46,191 nucleotides of DNA from an uncultured Parabacteroides sp. GTDB lineage: Bacteria; Bacteroidota; Bacteroidia; Bacteroidales; Tannerellaceae. Both the position numbers and the translations under genes were made by a program. Positions 1 to 8,194 of this stretch are shown here, piece after piece. Position 1 is the stretch's first letter, and the number at the start of each line of letters is the position of its first letter. The notes under the pieces were generated by a model that did not search any database, had not been told where the DNA came from, and saw nothing but the letters and a program-made list of their open reading frames with translations. The stretch covers positions 1-46,191 of the forward strand of contig CAKUZF010000019.1 in NCBI GenBank assembly GCA_934718155.1, given 5' to 3'.

Positions 1-360
1 CTGCGTGAGGCGCGCAAGAAGCTGCAATACTACGCCATGCCCGAGAAGGAGCAGGCGGCCTACCGGGCGCACCTGCTGGACCAGATGGTGCAGAACGACG
101 AGATCGACTCCGCCAAGGAGGAGGGCCGCATCGAAGGGCGTGCCGAGGGTCGCGCCGAAGGCTGGACGCTTGGCGTGGAAAAGGGCAAGGAAGAAGGTAG
201 GAACCTCGGCAAGGAAGAGGAGCGACTCAAAAATGCCGCTGGTATGAAAGCGGCAGGCATCCCCGCCGCCACCATCGCCGCCATCACGGGGCTGTCGGCC
301 GAGGAGATCGAAGCCATTACCCCGAGGAGCAACGCCTCCCTTCGGGATGATGTGCGTTAA
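1..360 (+). CDS. Rpn-family (PD-(D/E)XK nuclease/transposase-like) protein, C-terminal part
   Basis: The reading frame is open from the first base to a TAA at 358-360, so the gene starts before the window. What remains (about 119 residues) is the variable tail of the Rpn/PDDEXK_2 family, proteins linked to recombination-promoting nuclease activity and often annotated as putative transposases. Diagnostic features are the YRAHLLDQMVQNDE-type segment, a stretch of repeated charged EGRAEG/EKGKEEGR units that is probably helical or coiled coil, and a last ~35 residues resembling a small helical domain (GIPAATIAAITGLSAEEIEAI). The catalytic nuclease part lies outside the window, so activity cannot be judged. 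The call rests on the tail pattern, which is common to many Bacteroidales Rpn copies. Confidence 0.7.
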   Translation: MREARKKLQYYAMPEKEQAAYRAHLLDQMVQNDEIDSAKEEGRIEGRAEGRAEGWTLGVEKGKEEGRNLGKEEERLKNAAGMKAAGIPAATIAAITGLSAEEIEAITPRSNASLRDDVR

Positions 361-420
361 AGGCCATTCCCGTCGTGAAACTGCGCGTCGTGTTGCGCGA
401 TAGGCTTGATAGGAGGGGCT

Positions 421-463
421 GAAAACAAAAATAGGAAGAAAACGATTTCGTTTTCTTCCTATT
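421..463 (-). terminator. Rho-independent terminator of rpsO
   Basis: A perfect 16-bp inverted repeat (arms 430-445 and 448-463, 2-nt loop) lies about 20 bp beyond the rpsO stop codon. Read on the minus strand it is followed by a run of five T residues. The plus strand has no T-run after the stem, so it serves rpsO and not the Rpn gene. Confidence 0.85.
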
Positions 464-484
464 CGATTATACTTGATATGTTGA

Positions 485-754
485 TTACTTTCTGATACCA
501 AGCTCCTTGATGATGGAACGATAGCGGTTGATGTCAACACGGATCAAATAATCCAAAAGACGACGACGCTTACCTACCAACATCTTCAAAGATCTCTCAG
601 TTGCGAAATCCTTGTGATTCTTCTTCAAGTGCTCTGTTAAGTGAGAGATACGAACTGAGAACAAAGCGATCTGGCTCTCAGGTGAACCCGTATCAGTTGC
701 TGACTTACCATACTTCTCGAACAATTCTTTTTTCTTTGCTGAATCCAAATACAT
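485..754 (-). CDS. rpsO: 30S ribosomal protein S15
   Basis: This 89-residue protein has the length and sequence of bacterial S15, which binds 16S rRNA in the central domain and helps nucleate the platform of the 30S subunit. Recognisable segments are the TGSPESQIALFSVRISHLTEHLKKN region and the conserved LVGKRRRLLDYL helix. It is a single gene, with its own TAnnTTTG promoter at 802-809 and a strong terminator at 421-463. It diverges from typA. No anomaly is seen. Confidence 0.98.
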   Translation of the reverse strand: MYLDSAKKKELFEKYGKSATDTGSPESQIALFSVRISHLTEHLKKNHKDFATERSLKMLVGKRRRLLDYLIRVDINRYRSIIKELGIRK

Positions 755-801
755 GATTCTTTTTACTTTAATAAATTAATACTATGTTATCTAAGCGGGT
801 G

Positions 802-831
802 CAAAAGTAGGCATTCTTTTTGGATTGGCAA
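802..831 (-). promoter_or_regulatory. Bacteroidetes-type promoter of rpsO
   Basis: The minus strand reads TACTTTTG at 809-802, an exact match to the Bacteroidetes -7 consensus TAnnTTTG. A TTG about 22 bp upstream (831-829) is a plausible -33 element. The predicted 5' UTR is about 40 nt. The call rests on motif match only. Confidence 0.65.
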
Positions 832-905
832 TGCCATAAGGCGCTTTTTTCTTCTTCTTAGGCCGTTTTAACGCCAATGTATCACCGTTTTTCATAGTTT
901 ATTTG

Positions 906-913
906 TATTTTTG
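906..913 (+). promoter_or_regulatory. -7 box of the typA promoter
   Basis: TATTTTTG is an exact TAnnTTTG match 22 bp before the typA start codon. The -33 element is weak (a TTT stretch near 888-892). The expected transcript leader is only about 15 nt. Confidence 0.55.
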
Positions 914-934
914 CGGCCAATAAATTAGTCTTAG

Positions 935-2734
935 ATGCAGAAGATAAGAAACATCGCGATTATCGCACACGTTGACCACGGCAAGACGACGCTCGTGGAT
1001 AAGATGTTATTAGCAGGAAAAATTTTCCGCGAGGGACAAGCGGAACCAGATCAGTTCTTGGATAACAACGATCTGGAGCGTGAACGAGGGATTACGATCC
1101 TGGCCAAGAATGTGTCCATTAATTACAAGGGCTATAAAATCAACATCATCGACACGCCGGGTCACGCCGACTTCGGTGGTGAGGTGGAGCGTGTCTTGAA
1201 CATGGCGGATGGCTGCCTGTTGCTGGTAGATGCGTTCGAAGGCCCGATGCCGCAGACTCGTTTTGTGTTGCAGAAGGCAATCCAGCTTGGATTGAAGCCG
1301 ATCGTGGTGATCAATAAGGTGGATAAGCCCAACTGTCGCCCCTCGGAGGTGCAGGAGATGGTGTTCGACTTGATGTTTAGCCTCGACGCGACCGAGGAGC
1401 AGCTCGATTTCCCCACGATCTATGGTTCCGCTAAGCAGGGCTGGATGTCGGAGGATTGGCAGAAGCCGACTACGGACATCACGGCGTTGCTCGATGCGAT
1501 TGTTAAGTATATCCCCGAGCCGCAGGTGCTGGAGGGCGCTTCGCAGATGTTGATCACCTCGTTGGACTACTCCAAGTATGTAGGCCGTATCGCCGTTGGT
1601 CGTGTACACCGTGGTGAGCTGCGCGAGGGACAGGATATTATGCTTTGTAAGCGCGACGGCTCGATGGTGAAGTCGAAGATCAAGGAGCTGGACGTGTTTG
1701 AGGGATTGGGCCGCACGAAAGTGGAGTCGGTGAAATCGGGCGATATCTGCGCTTTGATTGGTATCGAGGGCTTTGAGATTGGCGAGACGATTGCCGACGC
1801 GGCTGAGCCGGAGGCTTTGCCTACGATTGCGATTGATGAGCCGACCATGTCGATGCTCTTCACGATCAACAACTCGCCGTTCTTTGGCCGTGATGGTAAG
1901 TTTGTGACCTCTCGCCATATCTTCGAGCGTTTGACAAAGGAGTTGGATAAGAACTTGGCGTTGCGTGTGATGCCGACCGACTCGGCCGATTCATGGTTGG
2001 TCTATGGCCGTGGCGTGTTGCACTTGTCTGTCTTGATCGAGACGATGCGCCGCGAGGGCTATGAGTTGCAGGTGGGTCAGCCGCAGGTTATCATCAAGGA
2101 GATTGATGGCGTGAAGTGCGAGCCGATCGAGCAATTGACGGTGAACCTGCCCGAGGAGTGTTCGAGCCGCATCATCGACATGGTGACGCGTCGTAAGGGC
2201 GAGATGACCATGATGGAGAGCAAGAACGGACGTATGCACTTGGAGTTCAACATCCCTTCTCGCGGTATCATCGGTTTGAACAACGCGGTGTTGACCGCAT
2301 CAGCGGGCGAGGCGATCATCGCGCACCGTTTCTTGGAGTATCAGCCTTGGAAGGGCGACATCGAGCGTCGTGTGAATGGCTCTATCATTGCGATGGAGAC
2401 GGGCCAGGCTTTTGCCTATGCCTTGAACAACTTGCAGTCTCGCGGTCGTTTCTTCATCTCTCCGGGCGAGGAGGTCTATGCGGGCCAGGTGGTTGGTGAG
2501 CATACGAAAGACAACGACTTGGTGGTGAATGTTACGAAGTCGAAGAAGTTGACCAATATGCGTGCCTCCGGATCAGACGACAAGGTCTCTTTGGCTCCTC
2601 CCGTTGTGTTCAGCTTGGAGGATGCGCTGGAGTACATCAAGGGCGATGAGTATGTAGAGATCACGCCGAACAGTATGCGTATGCGTAAGATCGTTCTCGA
2701 CGAGCTGGAGCGCAAGCGCATGGCAAGAAACTGA
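935..2734 (+). CDS. typA: Translational GTPase TypA/BipA
   Basis: This 599-residue ribosome-associated GTPase of the elongation-factor superfamily is linked to ribosome assembly and stress adaptation. The GTPase motifs are intact: G1 AHVDHGKTT at residues 11-19, the switch I ERGIT at 50-54, G3 DTPGH at 73-77 and G4 NKVD at 127-130. The remainder matches the BipA layout (domain 2, EF-G III/V-like domains and the BipA-specific C-terminal domain with LEDALEYI). It is monocistronic, with its own promoter and a large hairpin terminator at 2766-2848 that runs into the convergent glpC gene. Confidence 0.97.
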   Translation: MQKIRNIAIIAHVDHGKTTLVDKMLLAGKIFREGQAEPDQFLDNNDLERERGITILAKNVSINYKGYKINIIDTPGHADFGGEVERVLNMADGCLLLVDAFEGPMPQTRFVLQKAIQLGLKPIVVINKVDKPNCRPSEVQEMVFDLMFSLDATEEQLDFPTIYGSAKQGWMSEDWQKPTTDITALLDAIVKYIPEPQVLEGASQMLITSLDYSKYVGRIAVGRVHRGELREGQDIMLCKRDGSMVKSKIKELDVFEGLGRTKVESVKSGDICALIGIEGFEIGETIADAAEPEALPTIAIDEPTMSMLFTINNSPFFGRDGKFVTSRHIFERLTKELDKNLALRVMPTDSADSWLVYGRGVLHLSVLIETMRREGYELQVGQPQVIIKEIDGVKCEPIEQLTVNLPEECSSRIIDMVTRRKGEMTMMESKNGRMHLEFNIPSRGIIGLNNAVLTASAGEAIIAHRFLEYQPWKGDIERRVNGSIIAMETGQAFAYALNNLQSRGRFFISPGEEVYAGQVVGEHTKDNDLVVNVTKSKKLTNMRASGSDDKVSLAPPVVFSLEDALEYIKGDEYVEITPNSMRMRKIVLDELERKRMARN

Positions 2735-2765
2735 TGTTTGAAACACGTCGCGTGTTTTACCTATA

Positions 2766-2848
2766 AATGATTTATAATTTATGATTGGCGGGGATGGTTC
2801 TTGAGGGCCATCAACAGGCGATCATAAGTTATAAATCATTCTTTTTTT
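2766..2848 (+). terminator. Large hairpin terminator of typA, overlapping the glpC stop codon
   Basis: The 20-nt arms 2766-2785 and 2821-2840 are complementary with one mismatch and enclose a ~35-nt loop that has a smaller inner stem (GATGG/CCATC). A TTTTTTT tract at 2842-2848 follows on the plus strand. The last two T residues belong to the stop codon of the convergent glpC gene (complement of 2847-2849). The stem is unusually A/T-rich and long for a terminator. Confidence 0.7.
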
Positions 2849-4100
2849 AGCGCCTATTCCTCTCTTTTGTCTTTTCCACGTCCAACGCTTCCGCCAAGAT
2901 GGAGATGGGGTGCATCACCTTGTAGTTGGTCGACATCTCGATTTGCCACTTGCAGGTCTCGCAATCGGTGGCCACCACATCCGGATTAGCCGTCTTGATG
3001 GCTCGGAAGAGCGATTTGCCAATCTCTTGCGACGTTTGGTAGTTCTCGCGCTTAAAGCCGTATGTCCCTGCGATGCCGCAGCAGTTCGATGGCAATATGC
3101 GCAGTTGTATGCCGGGAATCATTTGCAGCAGCGAGGTGGAGTAGATGCCCCAGCCCAACTTCTCCATGTGGCACGGCGTGTGATAGGCGATATGTTTCCG
3201 ATAGCCCTCCTTGAATACCAGTTCTATTTTCTCCTCCTCGATCAAGCGATACACGAAGCGGGTGGCCAGCTCGATGCGGTCGCGCACGTCGGTGTTGGCT
3301 ATGCCCAACAGATTGGGATACTCGTCACGCAGGGTGAAGGCGCACGTGGAGGAGGTGGCCACTACGGTTCGGTCGTCTTCCTTGATCGTGCGACGGATGA
3401 TGTCGATGTTGTGCGCGCCCTGCTTGCGAGCTTTGTCGATTAGGCCATTCGAAATCAACGCCACGCCGCAACACTTTTCCTTCTCCAGCAGGTGTACGCC
3501 ATATCCGATGGCGTTGAGCAGCTTCACCAGGTCTTTCCCTAACTGGGGGAAGTTGTAGTTCACGTAGCAGCCATGGAAGAAACTGACGTGGTGCGGGAAA
3601 GCCTCTTGGCTCTCCTCCGTCAGTTCCGTCAGATACCATTGCTCGAACGTCTTCAGCGAGTAGGCTGGGAAGTTCCGGCGGTAGTCGATCGCGAACAGGC
3701 CATCCAAGGCCAGCTTGACGGGCTGCATCGACAGGGTGAGGTTGACCAATGGGGCCACCCGCGTAGCCAGTCGGCCTACGAAGTCGGTATTCGCCAAGAG
3801 GCGGTCGCGCAGTTTGGGGCGCTCGTGGTTATACTTGATGCGTGCCGCCTGAATGATGTCGCCGATATGCACGCCGCTGGGGCAGGCCACCTCGCATCGT
3901 TTGCAGTTGAGGCAATACTTCAGGGAGGGGTCGAAGAAGTCGGGATCCTTCAATCGGAATCGCTCCCCGTCGGGGCCGGCTTGTTTCGGCCCGGGATACT
4001 TGGGATTCACCGGGATGACGGGGCAATAGGCCGTGCATACCGTGCATTTGATGCACTGCTCAAAATTGTTCTCGCTGAGGTTGTTCTGCTGTAAATTCAT
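2847..4100 (-). CDS. glpC: Anaerobic glycerol-3-phosphate dehydrogenase subunit C (iron-sulfur)
   Basis: The 417-residue GlpC-type subunit passes electrons from the GlpAB flavoprotein to menaquinone at the membrane. Two ferredoxin-like [4Fe-4S] motifs are visible: C16/C19/C22/C26 and C63/C66/C69/C73. They are followed by two CCG domains (cysteine-rich, heterodisulfide-reductase-like) carrying KCCGVA and NCCGIAG. It is the last gene of the cyd-glp run, 9 bp after glpB. No membrane span is evident, so membrane attachment is presumably peripheral. Confidence 0.93.
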   Translation of the reverse strand: MNLQQNNLSENNFEQCIKCTVCTAYCPVIPVNPKYPGPKQAGPDGERFRLKDPDFFDPSLKYCLNCKRCEVACPSGVHIGDIIQAARIKYNHERPKLRDRLLANTDFVGRLATRVAPLVNLTLSMQPVKLALDGLFAIDYRRNFPAYSLKTFEQWYLTELTEESQEAFPHHVSFFHGCYVNYNFPQLGKDLVKLLNAIGYGVHLLEKEKCCGVALISNGLIDKARKQGAHNIDIIRRTIKEDDRTVVATSSTCAFTLRDEYPNLLGIANTDVRDRIELATRFVYRLIEEEKIELVFKEGYRKHIAYHTPCHMEKLGWGIYSTSLLQMIPGIQLRILPSNCCGIAGTYGFKRENYQTSQEIGKSLFRAIKTANPDVVATDCETCKWQIEMSTNYKVMHPISILAEALDVEKTKERNRR

Positions 4101-4109
4101 CGTGCTTGA

Positions 4110-5363
4110 CTATTTTGAAGAGAGAATCTTATCCGAAATGTCGAATGCCGTCAGTATGGCTACGCCACTGCCGCATCCCTCCTCCAGCGGGTTGTAGCCC
4201 GACAGGATGGAGCCTGCCGCATAGGTGTTTAAGATGGGTTTGCCTCCACGCAGGGGGTGCAGCGCCTCGTCGGTCTTCACCCCGTAGCACATGTAGGGCT
4301 GCGGCTGGAAGATGTTCTTGTCGAACCACGCGTCGCGCGACGCGTCGAAGGCGACATCCGCACCCAATACGGGCTCGTAGATCGTGTCGGGTCGGGCAAT
4401 GATGCCGTTGCTGAAGAAGCTGCCGGTAGCCAGCACATAGTGCTTCGCATGAAAAAGGATGTCGCCATGGTTGTGCGAATGCAAGCCGCTGATCAGCTCC
4501 TCGTCGAAGAGCGCGTTTTCCACGCGGTCGCCCAAGAGGAAGGTGCCGCCTAAGGCCATGAAGCGATCTTGCAGCCGCTGCTGCGTGCGTATGCCTGACA
4601 CCGAAGGCGGCACGGGAGGGATGAAATAGATGGGCTTATGGCAGTGGGAGCGCAGGAACTCGATGGGCTCCGTGGTGGTCAGTCCGAAGGTGGCAGGCAG
4701 GATGACTGCCTCTTCGTCGGTGATCGAACGGTTGATCTCTACGACCAGCTTCTCCAGTTGCCGCTGCGACTCAAACACACGGGCGATGTTTGTCGCACGC
4801 ATCTCGGTGGGGTTGACGCGTAGCTTCTCCACGGCGGGCAGGTTGACCAGCTTCACGCAGCATCGCCCTCCGTTTTGGATCAACGAGTCGGTGATGAACT
4901 TGGGATAGAAATCCAGGAAGCCCTCGAAGTTGACCAGCAGGACCTTCTCATTGGGCACGGCGCTGGGCTCGAAGACGGGTGTGAACTCGTCGAACGACAT
5001 CCAGGCCTGCTTGGCGATGCCAATCGGAGAGAGCCGATAATGATTGCGATTTACCTCGCCGTGCAGATCGACACCTACCGACTGCTTGAACCATTCGGGC
5101 ACGCACGCCGCGTAGCGCTTGACGCGATCTTCTCCAATCAGCCGATAGGGATGCTTGGCGGGCAGGGAGCTGATGGCATCCAGCGGATGAATCACCTCTT
5201 CGCCCGAAGGCAATCGGTTTAGCAAATCGAACGAACCCGAAGAGAAGTGCAATGCGCTTTGTCCTGCCGACAGGATGGCGCATCGTTGTCCGGCCTCTTG
5301 CAGGCGAATGCCGCAGACCAGGCCCGCCAGTCCTCCTCCTATAATGAGTGTATCATATTTCAT
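4110..5363 (-). CDS. glpB: Anaerobic glycerol-3-phosphate dehydrogenase subunit B
   Basis: The 417-residue flavoprotein subunit begins with a Rossmann dinucleotide-binding motif (GGGLAG at residues 9-14). The C-terminus shows the flavoprotein signature around NTYAAGSILSGYNP. In the known complex GlpA and GlpB form the catalytic dimer that oxidises sn-glycerol-3-phosphate to dihydroxyacetone phosphate. Its ATG overlaps the glpA stop codon by 4 bp (ATGA), so translation is probably coupled. Confidence 0.93.
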   Translation of the reverse strand: MKYDTLIIGGGLAGLVCGIRLQEAGQRCAILSAGQSALHFSSGSFDLLNRLPSGEEVIHPLDAISSLPAKHPYRLIGEDRVKRYAACVPEWFKQSVGVDLHGEVNRNHYRLSPIGIAKQAWMSFDEFTPVFEPSAVPNEKVLLVNFEGFLDFYPKFITDSLIQNGGRCCVKLVNLPAVEKLRVNPTEMRATNIARVFESQRQLEKLVVEINRSITDEEAVILPATFGLTTTEPIEFLRSHCHKPIYFIPPVPPSVSGIRTQQRLQDRFMALGGTFLLGDRVENALFDEELISGLHSHNHGDILFHAKHYVLATGSFFSNGIIARPDTIYEPVLGADVAFDASRDAWFDKNIFQPQPYMCYGVKTDEALHPLRGGKPILNTYAAGSILSGYNPLEEGCGSGVAILTAFDISDKILSSK

Positions 5364-7000
5364 TTTTTCGTCTCCTTCTTTCGGTTATAGCTTCTCAATC
5401 CACATACATTATTATATATCCATGCCGAGAGTTGGCTCTCGCGCAGGCATTCGCCCCATGCGATGGGATACATGCCCTTCCAGCGTTCGTTGAGGAAGGT
5501 GGATAGCTCATCCTTGGCTCGCTCCGAGCAGTCGTGCGCTCTACTGAGCAATCCGGCGGCCCGGCATGAGCAAAGCTCTCCTTGGCAGGTGCCCATGCCG
5601 ATGCGGGTGCGTCGGCGAAGAGCGGTCAGGGTGTCGGCCGCCAGTTCGTTGAACGCATACTCCACCTCGCCCACGGTTACGTTCTCGCATTCGCAGACCA
5701 AGCTGTGGTCGAAGGGGTTCTTGCGGGCGATACGTGCGGCCAGTTCGCCATGGCGGTCCACTTCCGAACGCAGAATGTTGGCAGGCACAGCCTTCATCCC
5801 CTCGCTGTCTTTCTTCTTCAGCTCGCGCGAGCCCGGCAGGGGCGTGGTGGCGGTGGCGCAGCGCTTATGGATGTTGAGCTTCTTGCAAACCAGGTCGGTG
5901 GCCCATTCGGCCATCAGTCGGTAGGTCATCAGCTTGCCGCCCGTGATGGTGATGAATCCATCCAGCCCGTCGCGGCTGGCATGGTCGAGCAAGACAATGC
6001 CTCGGCTGATGTTGCGCCCTGAGGGGTCGTTGTCGGCGGCCACCAAGGGGCGCACGCCGGCATAGGCGCGAAGGATGCGTGTGGTGGCCAACGAGGGGGC
6101 CAGTTTCTCTCCCTCGTGAAGCAGCAGCTCCACCTCGGCGGCGGTGACATACATATGGTCGATCTCGTCGTAGGGCACTCGGCTGGAGGTGGTGCCGATC
6201 ACGCAGATCATATCGCCGGGCACAAGGATATCGGCATCAGCCGCCTTGCGGCAACGGTTCAGTACGACCCGGTTCACCCGGTGGCCAAAGATCAGCAAGG
6301 CGCCCTTGGCGGGAAACATGTTTACCCGCACGCCCGCCAGCTCGGCGATGTGGTGCCCCCAGATGCCGCCCGCGTTGACAATCACCTCGGCGTAGAAGTG
6401 GCGCTCCTCCTTGGTCTTGTGGTTGAAGGTCTTTACGCCAATGATGCGGTTTTGCTCGCGCACGAACCCGATCACCTCGTGATAGACCAAGGTGATGGCC
6501 CCATGCGCACGGGCGTCCAGCACATTGGCGATGGTCAGTCGGAACGGATCGATGGCCCCATCGGGCACGACCACCGCCCCCGTTAGGGAACGGTTGACCG
6601 AAGGCTCCATACGGATGGCCTCTTTGGGGTCGATGGCGTAAGCGTTGATCCCGGCTGTTTTGCATCGTTCGACGAAGGTGCCTTGGTAGTTCAGGTCGTC
6701 TTCGGGCAGCGTGATGAACAAGCCCGAGGTGTTCTCTACGCAATGGCTGGCGATCTTTTTCAAGATCTTATTCTCTTTGATGCACTCGGCGGCCGACTCA
6801 TTGTCGTTTACGGCATAGCGCGCTCCGCTATGCAGCAAGCCGTGGTTGCGGCCGGTCGCTCCCGAGGTGTAATCGAAGCGTTCGAGCAGCAAGACCTTGA
6901 GGCCACGCATGGCGCAGTCGCGGGCAGTGCCGGCTCCGGTCGCTCCTCCACCGATGATGATTACATCATACGCTTTATCGATCAGTTTGTCGTCTGTCAT
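5360..7000 (-). CDS. glpA: Anaerobic glycerol-3-phosphate dehydrogenase subunit A
   Basis: The 546-residue FAD-dependent catalytic subunit carries the FAD motif GGGATGAG at residues 17-24. After the DAO-type oxidoreductase body it has a C-terminal BFD-like [2Fe-2S] domain with C436, C438, C472 and C477. That domain separates GlpA-type enzymes from the aerobic GlpD type. It starts 12 bp after cydB on the same strand with no terminator between them, which implies co-transcription with the cytochrome bd genes. The product dihydroxyacetone phosphate can enter glycolysis through TpiA, which is encoded later in the window. Confidence 0.94.
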   Translation of the reverse strand: MTDDKLIDKAYDVIIIGGGATGAGTARDCAMRGLKVLLLERFDYTSGATGRNHGLLHSGARYAVNDNESAAECIKENKILKKIASHCVENTSGLFITLPEDDLNYQGTFVERCKTAGINAYAIDPKEAIRMEPSVNRSLTGAVVVPDGAIDPFRLTIANVLDARAHGAITLVYHEVIGFVREQNRIIGVKTFNHKTKEERHFYAEVIVNAGGIWGHHIAELAGVRVNMFPAKGALLIFGHRVNRVVLNRCRKAADADILVPGDMICVIGTTSSRVPYDEIDHMYVTAAEVELLLHEGEKLAPSLATTRILRAYAGVRPLVAADNDPSGRNISRGIVLLDHASRDGLDGFITITGGKLMTYRLMAEWATDLVCKKLNIHKRCATATTPLPGSRELKKKDSEGMKAVPANILRSEVDRHGELAARIARKNPFDHSLVCECENVTVGEVEYAFNELAADTLTALRRRTRIGMGTCQGELCSCRAAGLLSRAHDCSERAKDELSTFLNERWKGMYPIAWGECLRESQLSAWIYNNVCGLRSYNRKKETKK

Positions 7001-7012
7001 CTTCTTATATAA

Positions 7013-8164
7013 TTAATAGGTATGATGGCTTTCTTCCATCTCTTGACTGTCTATTTTGTGTAGATCCAAAGCGCGCCATGCGTAATAGATGTAGGCCAGT
7101 ACGAACGGGATCAGCAGCGAGACGAAGCTCATCACCTTCAGCGTGAAGGGGCTGGAGCAGCTGTTCTGTATGGTCAGCGAGCTTTGCAGATCGACTAAAG
7201 AGGGATAATAGGCCGTGTTGTTCCAGCCGGCGCAGAGCAAAAGCGCCAAGACGGTCAACACCGTGCCTGCTCCTGCAAACCAGATGCCTTTGTTCCAAGT
7301 GGCCGCCCAAAGGCTCTTGCCTATGCCAAACAATACGCCCACTACGCCGATCAGCAGGGTGGCGAGCACCAGAGGCATCTGGATCAGGTTCAAACCATAT
7401 TTAAAGGGCTCCAGATAGACCTCTCCCGTGTCGGGATGTACGGCGAAGCCCGGCGCGATGGCCCAATGGATCAAGAAGGTCAGGAAGAACAGCAAGAAGA
7501 GAACGGTCTCCTTCAGCAGCTGTTTCCGGCTGCGTGTGTTGATCTCCGCGTCGTTGATGTTGTTGATGAAATAGAGCAACGCCAAGATGCGAGAGAGGAA
7601 GAAGACGGCCAGTCCCAACAGCAGGTTCCACGGGTTGAACGCCGCTTCCAGTCCGTGCAGGGGATTGGCCCAGCGGGAGATGACGGGCATCGCGATCTCG
7701 GAGAGCTGCTCTTTGTCGACCATAAACTCCGCACCGTTGAAGAAGGTGCCCACGGCTGTGCCCAGCAAGAGCGGCCCCAACACGCCGTTCAAGATCAGGA
7801 AGACGCGGTAGGTCTTCTTCCCTAAAAGGTTCCCTTTCTTGGATTGATACTCATAAGAGACCGCTTGCAGTACGAAGCAGAGCAGGATCAGCATCCACAC
7901 CCAGTAGGCTCCTCCGAAGCTGGTGGAGTAGAAGAGGGGGAAGGAGGCGAAGAAGGCGCCGCCAAACGTCACCAAGGTCGTGAAGGTGAACTCCCATTTC
8001 CGCCCTGTCGAGTTCATGATCATTTTCTGTTGCGTCTCATTCTTCCCAAGGGTGAAGAGGAGCGACTGCCCGCCCTGAACGAAGAGCAGGAAGACCAGCA
8101 AGGCTCCCAGCAGGGAGACCAAGAACCACCAATATTGCTGTAATAATATATATGTATTGTCCAT
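7013..8164 (-). CDS. cydB: Cytochrome bd ubiquinol/menaquinol oxidase subunit II
   Basis: This 383-residue integral membrane protein is rich in hydrophobic segments and of the usual CydB length. It is the structural partner of CydA in the bd-type terminal oxidase, which reduces O2 with electrons from the quinol pool at very low oxygen tension. It lies 30 bp downstream of cydA and 12 bp upstream of glpA. The N-terminal WWFLVSLLGALLVFLLF segment matches the first transmembrane helix of the family. No small cydX-like gene is visible in the cydA-cydB or cydB-glpA gaps. Confidence 0.93.
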   Translation of the reverse strand: MDNTYILLQQYWWFLVSLLGALLVFLLFVQGGQSLLFTLGKNETQQKMIMNSTGRKWEFTFTTLVTFGGAFFASFPLFYSTSFGGAYWVWMLILLCFVLQAVSYEYQSKKGNLLGKKTYRVFLILNGVLGPLLLGTAVGTFFNGAEFMVDKEQLSEIAMPVISRWANPLHGLEAAFNPWNLLLGLAVFFLSRILALLYFINNINDAEINTRSRKQLLKETVLFLLFFLTFLIHWAIAPGFAVHPDTGEVYLEPFKYGLNLIQMPLVLATLLIGVVGVLFGIGKSLWAATWNKGIWFAGAGTVLTVLALLLCAGWNNTAYYPSLVDLQSSLTIQNSCSSPFTLKVMSFVSLLIPFVLAYIYYAWRALDLHKIDSQEMEESHHTY

Positions 8165-8194
8165 GTTTCTACGTGTTAGGTTGATGAATGTGAA

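Noticed and set aside
1010..1918. 302-residue minus-strand open frame inside typA
   Set aside because: It is the antisense shadow of a highly biased coding sequence, rich in His/Arg/Leu, with no domain recognised.
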